Counted from the stretch's first letter, positions 1 to 12,549 are shown. The stretch: DNA of 64,000 nt from Axinella damicornis (GCA_963931865.1 OZ007507.1:14008450-14072449); one strand, 5' to 3'. A program made the numbers and translations. Notes: generated by a model not told the origin, from the letters alone.

Positions 1-408
1 TCAAATGTCTGTCTGTTGCTCTGAAGTATTTTTCAATTAGTACACTGTAAACAGAAGCCATCGTTATCAGTGTAGGTATGTCACTGAGTTGCAGATGAGT
101 AAACAACAGGAGATGAGTGTAGGAAGTCAACGGTCCTCTCTTTTGTTTACCAGCTTTATCACTTAACTGAATCAAGTTACCCCTATAGACCCATTGCAGC
201 TGATGTAATCAATTTGAGAATGCAAACGAAAACGGAAATCAGCCGCCATGTTTGCGTCTAACTATATAAACAGATATCAGCTACAGCAATGCCACGGAAA
301 CATGCAATAGGGGTTCTGCTGATATTGGTATTGGTCTCGGTATTGGTACAGCACAATAATTGTTAGGTATCGAGCATTGGTTATCAGACTTCTGCAGTAC
401 TGATGATT
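1..408. other. Non-coding flank, nothing recognised
   Basis: No convincing coding exon, RNA gene or ordered repeat is seen. A run of related words around 310-380 (tattggta and variants) is faintly repetitive but has no clear period. Confidence 0.4.
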
Positions 409-975
409 TACCGTATGGCCGGAAAATTTGGCGGGAATTAAATTTGGCAGATTGGCTCTAAAAAGCTGTGAATTGCATTTGGCGGATTAAAATCTGGAAA
501 TTTGCAGAGTGAGAATGACATCATACTAACCACACGGCCGCATGGCCGCGGAGCGCTCAGTGCGAAACTTTTGTCAGTAGACTGAGATGGAGTCCGAGTT
601 TGCAGTGGAGAGTTGTGTTCGAGGTAGCATGTCTACAAAAACCTCTGAGATGCGAGTGTAGGAGAGGAACTGCCGTGCGAGTGGTAACGAAAAGGACCCA
701 TACGCAGTAGCAGTGATGCAAAGGAGCACCATCGTTGGCCATGTATCAGCTGCTTGCTCGCTATTTCAGGCAGATCAGCTGCTTGCTCGTTATTTCTGGC
801 AGATCAGAGACAGAGGTACTATAGTGCGAGAGCTCCAGCGTTCGCGCGTCGCTACGAGACTCCACCCACAAGCACGTCATGACAAAATAATGGCGGAATT
901 TTAATTTGGCGGTGCATTCATAATCCGCCAAACCGCCAAATTAAATTCCCCGCCAAATTTTCCGGCCATACGGTA
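409..975. mobile_element. 567-bp TIR element (MITE-like)
   Basis: The left end reads taccgtatggccggaaaat and the right end is its reverse complement, finishing ccggccatacggta. The homology continues inward over about 40 bases through the word ttggcggg. The outermost TA on each side could be a TA target duplication. The interior has no transposase and its short open frames look accidental. A non-autonomous DNA transposon is the simplest reading. The superfamily cannot be fixed from the ends alone. Confidence 0.75.
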
Positions 976-1569
976 ATAGCCTTATCATACGAGTGCATGC
1001 TTGAGCAATCAACGATGGCCTGGCCAGAGTTTGGGAGCAATTCTCTGTGAATGGGTGATGAAAGTAAGACTTGTTGTGCAAGATTTGTATATTGAGTACA
1101 GCGGTATCAGTATCGGTATTACATATTCCCATGTCGGAATCAGTGCAATTTGGTGAACACTATAGCTACCCATACTGGTTGTTCATGAGCAAATAGCACA
1201 ATTAATTAAATATGCTTTGAACAGCTCTTCGTTATCCTGCTATGCTTCCCCACCACTATACCTTGCCCAAGCATAATTCACCATGCAACACCCAACTCCC
1301 TTATAATCTTATTGTAGCTATGGATTCGTCCATGAGAGCATACATGCAGAAGCCAACTATTATTCAACAAGAACGACTTCCTGAAATCAGTGTACAGACT
1401 CTTAACAAATATATTAGTCAACAAGCGTACCTCCTGCTGAAACAGAAGCGTTCATCCCAAATTGCTTTGCCGGTGTCCCTTGGGTTTTAATGCTGGGGAT
1501 GGATTATAGATAACCAAAACTGAACGTTGAACACTGCATGCAGTCTATGTAAAAGTTAACAGACTCATA
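976..1569. other. Intergenic, no gene supported
   Basis: An open frame of 82 codons at 1242-1490 is the only item of note. It lacks a recognisable domain and its composition matches the flanks, so it is not called as a gene. Confidence 0.35.
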
Positions 1570-1929
1570 AGCCCCGTTTACACCAGGCGTTTAAACCGGT
1601 TCAGGATCCGGATTAAACTAAACTGGATCCGTGTAAACGCTCTAATCCGGGTTGGAAACCGGTTTACACAACCCACATCAGGCCGGATTGAATCCGGATT
1701 AGTTTCGAAGGAGGTGCGTGTAAACAGCTGGAGCGGTTTCTAAGTGGATTATCTGCTGCACATTGAAGCTGTCAGTATTCATGACAAGTAGTCCCACAGC
1801 CACTGAAGCGCTAGTTGTGAGAGAAGATTCATGAGCTAAACTGGCTCAAAAGTTGCACGTGTGGACACTTCTAATCCGGATTCTAATCCAGTTTAAAGTA
1901 ACCCGGATTAGTACGTGTAAACAGGGCTA
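1570..1929. mobile_element. About 360-bp TIR element with agccc..gtttacac ends
   Basis: The left end agccccgtttacac matches the inverted right end gtgtaaacagggct with one difference. Just inside both ends there are repeated copies of the word aatccgg, on both strands, typical of short foldback MITEs whose arms carry sub-repeats. There is no coding capacity. Confidence 0.7.
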
Positions 1930-2412
1930 TACAGATTAGCATTCCCTAAACAGTCTCTAATGTAAACCATCAGTCAAGTATTTTGAGCAATGTAGTATCA
2001 ATTTTGACTGCTTAGTGGTTCCAGTTGCACCATGTTTGAGCATGTAGGAGTCAAGGTTCTATTATTGTCTGTAACATTCCAGTGGTGTCCTATGACTTCA
2101 TGCTACGTATATATATAATATATACGTACACAGTTCACAGAAGCTGGACTCCTATGCAAACACTCTGTAACTATAGTAACAACAATGCATTTTCGCAGTG
2201 GCACACCTCCCATTCTCACTCATAGGTACTGCAATTGAGAACCTTATCTTAACTGGTCTAATGGCTTTCTGAGGCCGGTCTGTGGTGGTGAAAGGGCATA
2301 TGCATCTCCAGTGAAATCGTTCACTGCTTCAGTGTTAAAACAACCCTTCCGTCGATTGCCACTGTTGTGTATACTAATGACATTCTATACACATGTTAGA
2401 TGAGGTGAAATA
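1930..2412. other. Intergenic, AT-rich
   Basis: It contains a short TA-rich stretch near 2107-2128 and nothing coding. Confidence 0.35.
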
Positions 2413-3616
2413 TCAGGGGCGGCGGAACAGGTCCGGCAGACCCGGCAACTGCCGGACCAATGTTTTGACAAACCATGGTATACTTGCCAACATCAGGCGG
2501 CACTGAGCGTCCTCCTCTGTGGATACATAGCTACGTACTGGGGACCAGGGTCGAGGGAAAGTCTGTTCACGAGTCCAGTTGCATTGCAGCAAAACTTGAA
2601 CGTGTCTGGAGGACTTTATTATCCTGGCGCTTGTTGGTTAACTCTTTAGGGCCTAAATTTCTTTCTCTAGGTCATTTTCAGTCTATAGAACACTTAACAT
2701 ACCCTAATTTCTGTTCCCTGGCGTTGCTGGGCTCGAAACTGCTCACACAGGTAATTTCAGCTACACTAAGCATATACGTGACTTAACCACACCCACCAAC
2801 TAACGAACTTGCAATCAAGCCTCCCGAGAAGTGGCCAACCTGCCGTAGCTAAAAAACTGACCATGAACACTGGAAATGGAGGGCCTACAAGGCAAGACAG
2901 CTACTTTCTAAGTCCATTTATGCTTAAAACCCGAGAAATGGCCTACCCGGCTCCAACCAAGGCCCGTTCAAAGCTGAGCCCAAACGCGGCCATGCTGTTT
3001 GCACCCTTCGGGTGCACCCACCCACCTCCCCCTGCCCCGCCCTTTCTGCTGGCGCAGAGCCTATCTCTCAAGGACATTGCCGGATGTGACATCATGAAGC
3101 TGAAAGTCTCGCGTTGCAGATATGCAACGTTAGGTCTTAAAGGGCTAACTTTGCGAACAACAAGCTGGTTGCGTGCTAACTACTAGCCTCGTTCCCAGTC
3201 CCACGCCCAGCTTTTCGTCGCTGCTTAGTACGGTACCGTACTAAGCAGTGACGAAAAGCTGGGCGTGGGACTGGGTACGAGGCTACTAACTACCACGTGA
3301 GATTTAGAAAGGGGTGGAGCCAGGAAGCAGCAGCGAGGTAGCCAGTAAGTAGGCGTGGGCTACCAGCGCAGCGTACATTTCCTTTCCACGTCGAGAGTGA
3401 GACGGTCACGGATTGCACGGAAACGAGAGAGCAGTGGCAGTGCAGTGCAAAGCACGAAGGTGCTATGAGACCCCATCCAGGCAACTAAAAAATGACCGTG
3501 AAAAACAATTTTTGCGCTTCGCGCGGAAGACAGATCGACGCTACGCGCCTCTACACACTGCCTTCGGCAGTGAACATTTTGCCCTACCAATCCCAAATTG
3601 CTTCCGCCGGCACTGA
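2413..3616. mobile_element. hAT-like non-autonomous element, 1.2 kb
   Basis: The ends are inverted: tcaggggcggcggaa on the left against the complement of ttccgccggcactga on the right. Ends of the CAGxGGCGG kind are usual for hAT elements. A subregion at 3440-3600 (gcgcttcgcgcg, ctgccttcggcag) recurs at 31585-31730 inside a shorter relative, so both belong to one family. Open frames at 2475-3186 show no hAT transposase motif. A separate hairpin element is nested at 3184-3285. Confidence 0.65.
3184..3285. mobile_element. Hairpin MITE of the tagcctcgttccca family (copy 1)
   Basis: This is a nearly perfect foldback of about 102 bp. The left arm starts tagcctcgttcccagtccca and the right arm ends with its complement, meeting at a ggtacc centre. 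It is nested in the hAT-like element. Further copies, complete or half, lie at 24169, 29730, 35143, 36014, 39187, 58361 and 59660. Confidence 0.8.
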
Positions 3617-4250
3617 ATATAACCTTCTCGGATGGCTTACTTTAGCTGAGGCTTAGCACTGCTTCTGCTGCGAACCCCACTGACCTGAATAATGACACAA
3701 GTACGCTAGATGTCATGTGTACGTTGGTGAACAGTCTTGAATTCATAAAATATGTTACTTTACTGTATATAGCTAAGGAAGTCGGTGGGAATGCCGAATG
3801 AAGTATCCATCTTCATATGGGATTACAGTGTACATTGCAACATTCCCACCATACAATCAGTGCTGTAGAATTTGCCCAATGCTAGCAACAGTATCAGCTT
3901 ATTGCAACTAGTTAACCTACATCAGTGAATACTGTATAAGGTAATAGAACATTCCCACCTCTATCAGTAGCAATCAATTAAACCATCAGCTCGGAAGTAC
4001 TCTCACATTTTGTTTGCATAATCTTGTGGAATGCTCACACATTGTGAATACACCATCACATGAATGGCAAAGCACTGAGAAATCTATCTCACACAGAACA
4101 CATGGTCTTGACTTACAGACAGTGACTCCATCTTGATGCAGGCAGGGTCACTCACAGCAGACGGGGGTACTGTGCATTATAGAATACATTTGTCAGTAAA
4201 ATCGATGAAGCGATTGTACGGAAATCATAGTCAGCTATCAGGAATGGTAG
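3617..4250. other. 3' flank of the helicase gene
   Basis: No coding or repeat structure is recognised. It is AT-rich and probably holds the 3' UTR of the minus-strand helicase that ends at 4251. Confidence 0.35.
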
Positions 4251-7031
4251 TTATGACATCATACCTTTCATGGTTTTCTTCTCAATGATGCTGCGAATTT
4301 CTGCTAGGGCATCTTCATCACGGATTTTGCTTGGAAAAATAAAACTGTTATGTTTCAAACAACGGGACATGAACTCCCTCCAGCAATACTTGGGTTCATT
4401 TATACTGGCCTCCACTGAGAGCAATGTGAATGGGTTCCCAACAGCCACCACCAGTGACTGAGCGCGGGTTATGGCCGTGTTGAAGACATTGGGGTTGCAC
4501 AGGCTCTTCGTGGGGTTCATCGTCCTCCCTGAAGAATCCACACACTCCACTGTGCTTATAAATAGTGCTCGGAACTCACGTCCTGTGAAGATATAATACA
4601 TTCACCATGATTACCTGTACAGACATGATTGTTTTGGTTGATGAGTTACAGATGAGTAGTCACAATACGCATATATGCACTGATGCATTCATTACTATGG
4701 TAGAATTGCAGAGCCACACATTTATGGCAGAACACTTTTTAGGCATAGGATGTGGCGAATTTAACTAAACAAACAGGACATTTTGACCACAACGGTGGTC
4801 ATCGGCTGTATAAAACTGAATACATCTGACAAAGACTTTTGTGGTCAGAATGTCTAGCTGTTTGGTTTAATAAATTTGCTACATCCCGTTCTTTTTTCAT
4901 AAGTTATCTTTACGTAGCAATGAGATCATATATGCAGTGGCTAAGTGTGTGTAGCAAAGTACCTTCAATTAAACAACAAATTAATCTTTTCGTTTAATAC
5001 CACTAGACTCATCAGTCAAATATGCATACATTGTATAGGCATACCCTGCATTTCGTAGGTTGGATACAACTGTATCCTCTTCAGCCACTGGTGGTCTGTT
5101 CTTAAGATGCTTCTTAGCACAGATATCTGCATCAGGAAAGGGATAAATTTTAGACATTTGCCAATTCAGCCTGGAACAGCTAGACTATTACCTGTCTTCT
5201 GCTAACTGTCATCACACACACGTCCTCCAAGCGTCTATACCTCCACTCCCTTGGCCATGGATTCAAAAACTCAATTAGCTTACTAATCAATAGTTGTGCT
5301 TCAATTTCATTGGTATCACTTTCAACACATTTAGTCACTTTTTGCAGGCTAGAGCATACAAATATCAAAGGGTACGGAGCCTTTGGGTGTGGGAGGATAC
5401 CACGTGCAGCAGGAATCAACTGTGACTGGTAGAAGAGGCTGGATGGTAGCTCCAGGATTTCTTCAGCACAACGATAATTGGTCCTCAAAGTTGCACTGAG
5501 CTGATTAATGGCTGGGCCACTCAGTTTTTTGTAGTGTTCTAGGAGTCGTTCCAGAAGTGACGTGCTCAATCCATGCGCTTGGGGCAAATCACCAAGTACT
5601 AACAGTTGAGGACCAACCTATAGTGTTGATGAGAATATGACACACACAAATACAAACAATAAAGCTGGAGGTTGTTTAGTCACGTTGACTGCGATTAATA
5701 TTCATGCATACATAACATATGCGCAGAAGAACAGAGCTTGAAGTGTGTACCTGCTGATTATCTCCAGCAATGACAATCTTTGTGTCACGGTTTGCCATGC
5801 TCAACGGAGCAATTGTCTCAGGCTCTCTGGCTTGAGCTCCCTCGTCAATGAGGATGTGAGTGAAAACATTACCTCCAATGACCCTTTGAAAGCTGTGGGC
5901 TGTTAGGAATGTGGTCACCACAACTAAATAATCCTCCTTAATTATTTTTTGGGCATTGCTCTTGAATTCTCCAACTGGAAGGTAATAACACTGGTGGCTA
6001 GAATTTTTGGTATAATTTGCTCTAGTAACACGAACAAGGTAGGCATCTTCCCATGGGTTAACTTTATGGTCTTGCATCACACCGAAGTAGCGCTCGAGGA
6101 AGGTGTCAGCCGATATCTGGTGGTGACAGCAGACCAGAACTCTAACAGGTGAAGGAGGATGCTGTTGTCTACCACGCTTTATAAAGTCATAGGTTGCCAC
6201 GGCAAGAAGCCTGGTCTTTCCAGTGCCAAAGGGCCCAGGGATTAGTACAGGAGCACTTGACCCACTGAACATGACCAACTGCAATGCAGGAAACTGGAAA
6301 CCCTTGTCAAGCTTTAGCATTGGATACTGGGGGTATGGTATGCTCTGCAAACGAATCTGCTGCTTGAGATTGTCGGCAGTTGGTAAGAGTTTAGCTAATG
6401 ACTCATCAGTAAGGTTCTTCAGTGAGTCATGAAGCAAATCAAAATAAAAGTGCTTCACCTCAAATTCAATGGATACCACTTTATCACATCTCTCGCTCCC
6501 TATGTTATAGTGCCTCTCCAATTTTCTGGTTTCTTCTTCTTTGAATCCCAAATAAAACTTCTCAGAAACGGCTTGGTAATTCTCGCCCAATATCTCAGCT
6601 GCGCATACATCTCTGTGTCTGTCATTATCTACGAGAAACACTATGCCACTAGCTTGAGTGGCATACATGACTTGGTCACCACTCATTCCCTCAAGGTAAC
6701 CATATCTGCTGTACGACCTTCCATGCAACCATTTGGGCCGATGATGTTTGACAAAAAGTGTTAGTTGATATCTTCCATCACACCTGTGTATGGCAAAATC
6801 ATATGTATACGTAAGTGTACATGCTCATATTGTTAAACCTGTCTCTCCTTACCGGTCTTTCAATACTTGTATGTGTTCTTCCTCTTCATAATAGAGAAGA
6901 GCATGAAACTTACGTCTGTAAGTTTTCATCGTCAATGGAAGTTCTGCATCCTCCTTCTTTGGGGGAGTCTTTTTTCTTTGTTCATATTTAAACCTCCAAG
7001 ACTTCCTTGACATTGGACCGCTACCGATAGT
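4251..7031 (-). CDS. HELZ-family SF1 RNA helicase (5 exons)
   Basis: Exons read by eye: 7031-6853, 6783-5751, 5617-5192, 5126-5045, 4582-4251. All junctions are GT-AG and the phases agree. The sum is 2,052 bases, ending in a stop. With ATG at 7013 the protein has 677 residues; an acceptor-like site just upstream means it could be longer. Helicase motifs in order: Walker A GPFGTGKTR (about 236), DEGAQ (about 363), GDNQQ (about 393), TNYR (about 441), VMTVSRRQ at the exon 3 end, MQGREF across the last junction, and NTAITRAQ (about 602). GPFGTGKT and the N-terminal block KFHALLYYEEEE resemble HELZ and MOV10 rather than UPF1. The usual HELZ CCCH zinc finger is not seen in these exons. A possible late donor (aaaggtatg, about 4268) could give another C-terminus. 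Members act on RNA, and some in antiviral or retroelement control; that role here is inference. Confidence 0.85.
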
Positions 7032-7495
7032 CTAAAGATGATACAATAGAATGCTACATCTTTATGCTGGACAGACATGATCATAATTGCAACAAGGTGC
7101 AGCATCCTGCATTAGAGTGTTGACATAGCAAACATTCACATCATTTAAGTTTTGCAACGTAAGGCATGACATTGTATGGACACAGATATGGTGCATGGTA
7201 CATTAATATGTAGCTAAACATTTTTATACTATACTTAGGCTATTCTAACCAATCAGGTTATAGTATTTGCAGGCAATAACGGATCATATATCCCGCGGCC
7301 AGCTGCGCGCGCATACTGTAAGCGATCGCGTGCACGAGAAAGCGAAGAGCTAGCTTTGTTAGTCTAGCCAAGGACTCGTGCCTTTACCGCTACCTCAGTC
7401 AAGTGTCACGGATGCCTCTGCCACTGATTGGTGAGTGCCTACACCACAGTATCTATGTCTACAGAGTGTGCTCACCCTAAGCATAGTATAAGTTA
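7032..7495. other. Upstream flank of the helicase gene
   Basis: It could hold the promoter and 5' exons. A CG-richer patch at 7290-7440 (cccgcggccagctgcgcgcgc) stands out from the AT-rich surroundings and may be a promoter. No motif can be named. Confidence 0.3.
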
Positions 7496-7674
7496 GTTGT
7501 ATCCCTGGCGAGCAGGATGTAAGACCCGTTACATCCCTCGGGAGAGGCCAGTGCTTTCGTTCCGCCTCCGAAGTGCCTCAGGCTTTGCCCTGGGCACTAC
7601 CTCGGCTCCACTCAAGCACTGACCTCTCCCGCGGGATATAACAGGTCTTTTATCCCGCTCGCCAGGGATATAAC
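7496..7674. mobile_element. 179-bp foldback element with tatccctggcgag ends
   Basis: The left arm gttgtatccctggcgagc and the right arm ending gctcgccagggatataac are inverted copies. Arm similarity runs about 60 bases to the agtgctt / aagcact pair. The centre is a CG-rich loop. There is no coding capacity. Confidence 0.75.
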
Positions 7675-7960
7675 CCATACGTAACCCATGCTGTGTTCAA
7701 GAAAGCATAACCTCAATTAACAATGTTAATCTTAATCAACGATATGCTTTCATGATTTAACTTTCAGCTGTATGCATGTGACATTAACATCGACCTCACA
7801 TTTCAAAGCAAGAGACTTAGCTAGCTGCTAGTATACTACTGATCCATGACTTTGTACTGTGAATAAATATAAATTTCAGCTTATTCACGTCGAGTCTGCA
7901 CTTGGTTTAAACCAAAAGATGTCACAAAGCATGAATACAGTCTAAAGCAATCTATAATCT

Positions 7961-8229
7961 ACAAGTAATCAAAAACATGTGAAAATGTAAGGGATACCAG
8001 AACGGCAAAAAGTACGGAAACAAGGTAGGGATGATCACACAAAACAGTGAAGTATACAACCCCCCCTACAGAGATCTTTTTCCATATACGTGTATAATGA
8101 AGAAAGATATGTAGGGGGGATTGTATACTTCACTGTTTTGTGTGATCATCCCTACCTTGTTTCCGTACCTTTTGCCGCTCTGGTATCCCTACATCCTGTT
8201 ACATTTTCAAATGTTTTTGATTACTTGTT
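7961..8229. mobile_element. Long hairpin, arms about 115 bp
   Basis: The left arm 7961-8075 begins acaagtaatcaaaaacatgt. The right arm 8112-8229 is its near-complete inverse, with a loop of about 36 bases containing tatacgtgtata. Only a few mismatches are visible, so the insertion is young or under conversion. A 62-codon frame on the right arm is judged accidental. Confidence 0.8.
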
Positions 8230-8911
8230 TATGTCCTTTTTTTAACAGCAGGCGCATGTTTGAGCTGACTGAATTTGCCATCACAGAGCAGAAGTCAGTG
8301 TCCTCATAGGCAGTAGGTGCCTTTGCTTTGGAATATTGACTCCGGTATTTACACTGGCAGCATTGGCTGAAGAATCAGACCCTAGCATCTCAAGTCAAAG
8401 CTCCCTGTCTGAAGACCATAATATTAGTTAGTAGCAAGTGGTAGCCACATTTATGTATTGTTGAGTCTTTAGATAGGCATTCACCCCTCTCACAGAATAC
8501 AAGGAACTGAAATACAGAACTTACCTCAGTCTAGTCTACCTCACAACGGCGCAAGGCACTTCTAATTCAGCGATCTTGAGTAATAATTTGCTACGCATCG
8601 TTGCTAAGTGATCGTTTAAATGCGCATGCGTACAAACGTAAAAATGGCGTGACAAACGAAGCCATAGTTATTGAGTGGGCAGCTGCAGCCGCCTGGTGAA
8701 GACTTGGAAGTAGCGAAAAAGCAATGGGTCGTTGCACTGCTCGGTTGAAAATGCTGCTGTTTCGTGCGAAAACCATCGTGACAGATTGAGGCAACGTTGA
8801 GCTAAGTTGTCTGAAGAAAAGAGAAAGAAAGAAAACAATTTTCCCTTTTTGCGAGTACCTGGTGTGGTACTTTCGCAACGGTTTTTCGCGACGCGAGGAG
8901 CCTTGTTGGTC

Positions 8912-9408
8912 ATGAAAACACTCAAAGATGAACGGTATGTGGTTGTAAAAGGCTTATAAATTTATCGTTTCTGAGATTTGGAGATATTTTTTTGTATTAG
9001 CATATATTGTGTGTACGTTGTATCCCTACATATATGTCTACCGACTCTATGATATATACAGTACGTGATTATAAGGTCAATTAAGTTTCCATACTCTACA
9101 ATGCCATGTATAGGGTGGCACTGTGCCTAGTGGAGGGGGTGGGGGAAATGTTTGGCATTCCATCTGTATAGCTACCATGGTATACCCATTTGTGAGCTAG
9201 TGTTGGGTCTCCAGACACCCTGCAAGGATATTATAGCCTGATTATGGCCTAGGATTTTGAAGAAAGTGGACATCATTCTTCCAGGAGACATGGACTCCAC
9301 AACACAACTAGCCCAAAATCATGCATGGACAATCGTACATATTTTCCAAGGAGAAATGAAGTTCTCATGGGTAACAAGCCGGAAGAAATGCTTGTGGCAT
9401 ACCAATAG
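8912..9408 (+). CDS. Possible small two-exon gene, unknown
   Basis: Candidate exon 1 is 8912-8934, ATG to a gtatgtgg donor. Exon 2 is 9285-9408, after acceptor attcttccag. The join keeps frame and gives 48 residues, Arg/Lys-rich with the motif YFPRRNEVLMG, ending TAG. A second donor (atgg/gtaacaag) inside exon 2 means the gene might continue. No domain is recognised. A two-exon chain this short can occur by chance, so confidence is low. Confidence 0.2.
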
Positions 9409-9976
9409 TTGATTCATTAAAATGCTGTGTTGATGAGGACAATCATTATTGGCATGCTAAGAGGGTTGTTTTTTATCCCATCATTCTCAAGGTCAGGCAT
9501 TGAAATGTACGTCCACCGTTAACACTTCTTCCAAGAGTATTTTCCAAAGAGTCAACTTTATTGGTATCAACTCACTGCGGGAGCCCGAGCCTCAGGCGGT
9601 GGACCGCTGTGCTGATGATCAGACATTGTGGTCGCCAGATCACGTCTGCCACCGGCCACTGGCGACGTTAAACTCGGCGCTTGAATGTAGCTAGACAATT
9701 AATGGATGGTGAGCTCGTCTGTTCTGAACACCCGCCACCACAGGAACCCCAAGGATCTATATGTAGACTACTACGACTTTCTTCAGAAGTAACAAGCTAC
9801 ACTGTAAGACTTATAAAGGTTTTTGAAATATGGGCTGGCCCAGCTATAGTTGCCAACTCTGGGTGGGGCGAGGCTACTCAGGAGAACCCTCCAATTAAAC
9901 GACGGAACGGTAGATATGACATAACATCCTGTTGTTTATCTCAGTTTTTGCGTAGACATGGATGGAAGCTAGTGAT

Positions 9977-10051
9977 AATTGTTTGGTACAGAGGCCCTCA
10001 ACTGAGATACGTTAAACGTATCTCAGTTGAGGGCCTCTGTACCAAACAATT
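9977..10051. repeat. Perfect 75-bp palindrome
   Basis: Thirty-seven bases on each side of a single central A (10014) are exact inverse copies. The left arm starts aattgtttggtacagaggcc. No mismatch was found on reading base by base. Such a structure can extrude as a cruciform or give a hairpin RNA. Confidence 0.9.
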
Positions 10052-10538
10052 CGCACATTGTTTGACTAGTAAAGCTTAGCTAGCAGTAGCTACAGTTGTG
10101 CTTGTGTTAGCTATAACAATCCATTCCAGCGTGGCAACAGAATCACATGCAGCACGTCAGAACCCCGCCCCTGTTGCGACTCATCTTTGGGTTTTCCCCT
10201 AAAGTAATGCCGATGAAACTGTGCTCTTCAGAGAAAAGTGTGATCAGACAAGGCTACCGAAGAAGAGTTCAACAATGGTGGGTAATACGTTTCTATGTGT
10301 GCCAGACAACCCCGTGTAGGCCTATGTACTATGTAGCTAGCTATGTGTGTAGTCTCGCAAAACCACTGAGCTCTCTGACATGTAGATTCTATATAATATT
10401 ATAAGGCTGAGGAAAGCTGCATTTTCAGTCGGTGTTGCACTCAGCAAATTGAAGCCGTAGGGGTTTTCAGACAGTATATGAGCTTTTGGAAAGTATTGAA
10501 AGTTGCTATAGAGTGGCAAACGCTGGAGCGGTGATGTG

Positions 10539-10922
10539 ATGGAACCATCCTACAGTTCGGAACCCCGCCCATACCTTAGTTGCGGACAAGGGTGCTATGG
10601 CAATCAAGTCATGAAATTGTCATTAAGGCGATGGATGGAACCATCCTACAGTCCACAACCCCGCCCTTACCTTAGTTGTGAACAAGGGTTCTATGGCAAT
10701 CAAGTCATGAAAGTGTCATTAAGGCGATGGATGGAACCATCCTACAGTCCACAACCCCACCATTACCTTAGTTGTGAACAAGGGTTCTATGGCAATCAAG
10801 TCATGAAAGTGTCATTAAGGCGATGGATGGAACCATCCTACAGTCCACAACCCCACCATTACCTTAGTTGTGAACAAGGGTGCTATGGCAATCAAGTCGT
10901 GAAAGTGTCATTAAGGCGATGG
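10539..10922 (+). repeat. Four-copy 96-bp tandem repeat
   Basis: Four head-to-tail units of 96 bp begin atggaaccatcctacag and end cattaaggcgatgg. The second to fourth copies differ at only a few bases; the first is more diverged. Because 96 is divisible by three, an open frame runs through all units (10536-10976) as a 32-residue repeat with core YLSCEQGxYGNQVMKVSLRRW. No signal peptide or known domain is seen. A partial relative of the unit is visible near 10150. It may be a minisatellite that happens to stay open. Confidence 0.8.
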
Positions 10923-12549
10923 TTGACAATATTATTGTACTACCCTGGTTGTACGGCATGGCTATACTGCATATGAACCTTATACATTTGACGTCATTGC
11001 CATATATCTGCAAAATAGAATGTGATGTGAATACAGAAATGTAAGCAGCTGCATAGGGGCAGCTGGAAATAGAGCAATTATCGGACACCATCCATATTCG
11101 GATGCGCTACATGTAGTGCAGAAGTTGTACAATTGCGGAAGTGGGCGTGACCTTCCGTCAATAGTGCACATCCATCTCACTGTGCGTTGCAAGTTTGGTG
11201 TTGCTCTCTAGCTTGTTTGGCTCTGGAGTTATAATCTTGTCACAGACAAAAATCTGAAACAGCTACACGAATACTTGTATGTATTATCCGACGCCACACC
11301 CCATTGCTTCCTCTGAAGTAGTTTTCAGCAGGATTTCTGCAGCCTTGTGAAGCCCCAAGGCCCTTCTGCTGCACGCCTGATTTTTGGTGTTGTAGCTGCC
11401 TCAGGCGCTGAGGGGTGTCATTGGAATGTTTACCAAGTTTCGATCTCTTTGCTCGGACTGTGGATTTCGCCGTGTTTTAGTATGGATGCCAACAACACCT
11501 CTTTGGGGCCATAATGAGGGCATCACTGGAATGTGCAGCTTCTCAGCAACACAATGGTACAAGTCCGGTGTTCATACATCGTGTAGTTCTCGAGATGGAG
11601 CTGTTCTTCTCCATTTTCCTCTAACTATCGAACATGATGATGATGTATCAAGTAATACGGGATGGAAAGACGAAAAACAGCTCCATTATGGCTGCATGCC
11701 TGTTTTTGGTCACAGAATCAAGATTTTACAGTGACCCCCATAAACAGTCAGCTTAGGATTGTGTTGTTCCCATTCCTGTTCCCATTCCCATTCCTGTTCC
11801 AGTTCCTGCTCCCATCCCGTTTCCCATTCCCTGCTTGCGAGCAGGATGAGGGAATCTCAGCAAATCACTCCTGTGTGCATAACATGTGTGTTATGAAAAG
11901 CGCACACCTGATTTATACACACTTGAGAGATTTGCCACTGCAGCTGTGTTACACTCCTGCAAACTACTGTAGGTTAATGATTCGCTGATAAGCTTTAGCT
12001 TATAGTTAGCTAAGTTCCGGCTGATGCCAATGCGTGCATAGATCACAAGAAACAAATGATAATGAAGAGGGCCATCCTTTCGGATTCTGAGTTTGTAACC
12101 ACTGCCTTAGACTTTATTTCACGTTATACTGTGCAATTAGTATAGTCTACCTAGTGTTTGCACTGTGTGACAGTTGTGTCTTTATGTATGGAACACGTTG
12201 ACGACAAATAATGTTTGTACATTGTTAAGAAGGCCATTACTATATAATTTTGTCAACAGGTAGACAGTGCTAGACACTTCATATTAGCTTGCTATGTGTA
12301 TACATAGATTGGACCACACAATCCAACAATAATGTGGGTGGAGCTTCCTACACGTTCTCTTTAGCCTCGGATGCAAAATCAAGTGATATAATTGTATGGT
12401 TAGTGTGGGTGTCATTTTACCAGCAGTTCTACTCAGATTATGCAGACACTCTTAAAACCCTATTAAACTTTTGAGCACAATTTAGTAGTGCTAACTTCTA
12501 AGGCTTCTGTTTCTCCGGCAGCGATGTCAAATGGCTTTATGCTGCTCCA
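10923..12549. other. Intergenic, low-complexity patch
   Basis: No gene is supported. A pyrimidine-rich stretch at 11768-11830 is built of ttcccattcctg-like words. Open frames of about 100 codons at 11426 and 11662 show no domain and overlap each other, so they are not called. Confidence 0.4.

Noticed and set aside
2475..3186. Two long open frames as genes
   Set aside because: They lie wholly inside the hAT-like element, show no transposase or other domain, and their composition follows the repeat.
8591..8925. Overlapping minus-strand frames of 85-95 codons
   Set aside because: Two overlapping frames with no domain and low-complexity Phe/Ser/Leu content. The region is better explained as a possible 5' region of a plus-strand transcript.
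11426..11988. Two overlapping plus frames of about 100 codons
   Set aside because: No homology pattern, no splice context, and part is the ttcccattcctg low-complexity tract.
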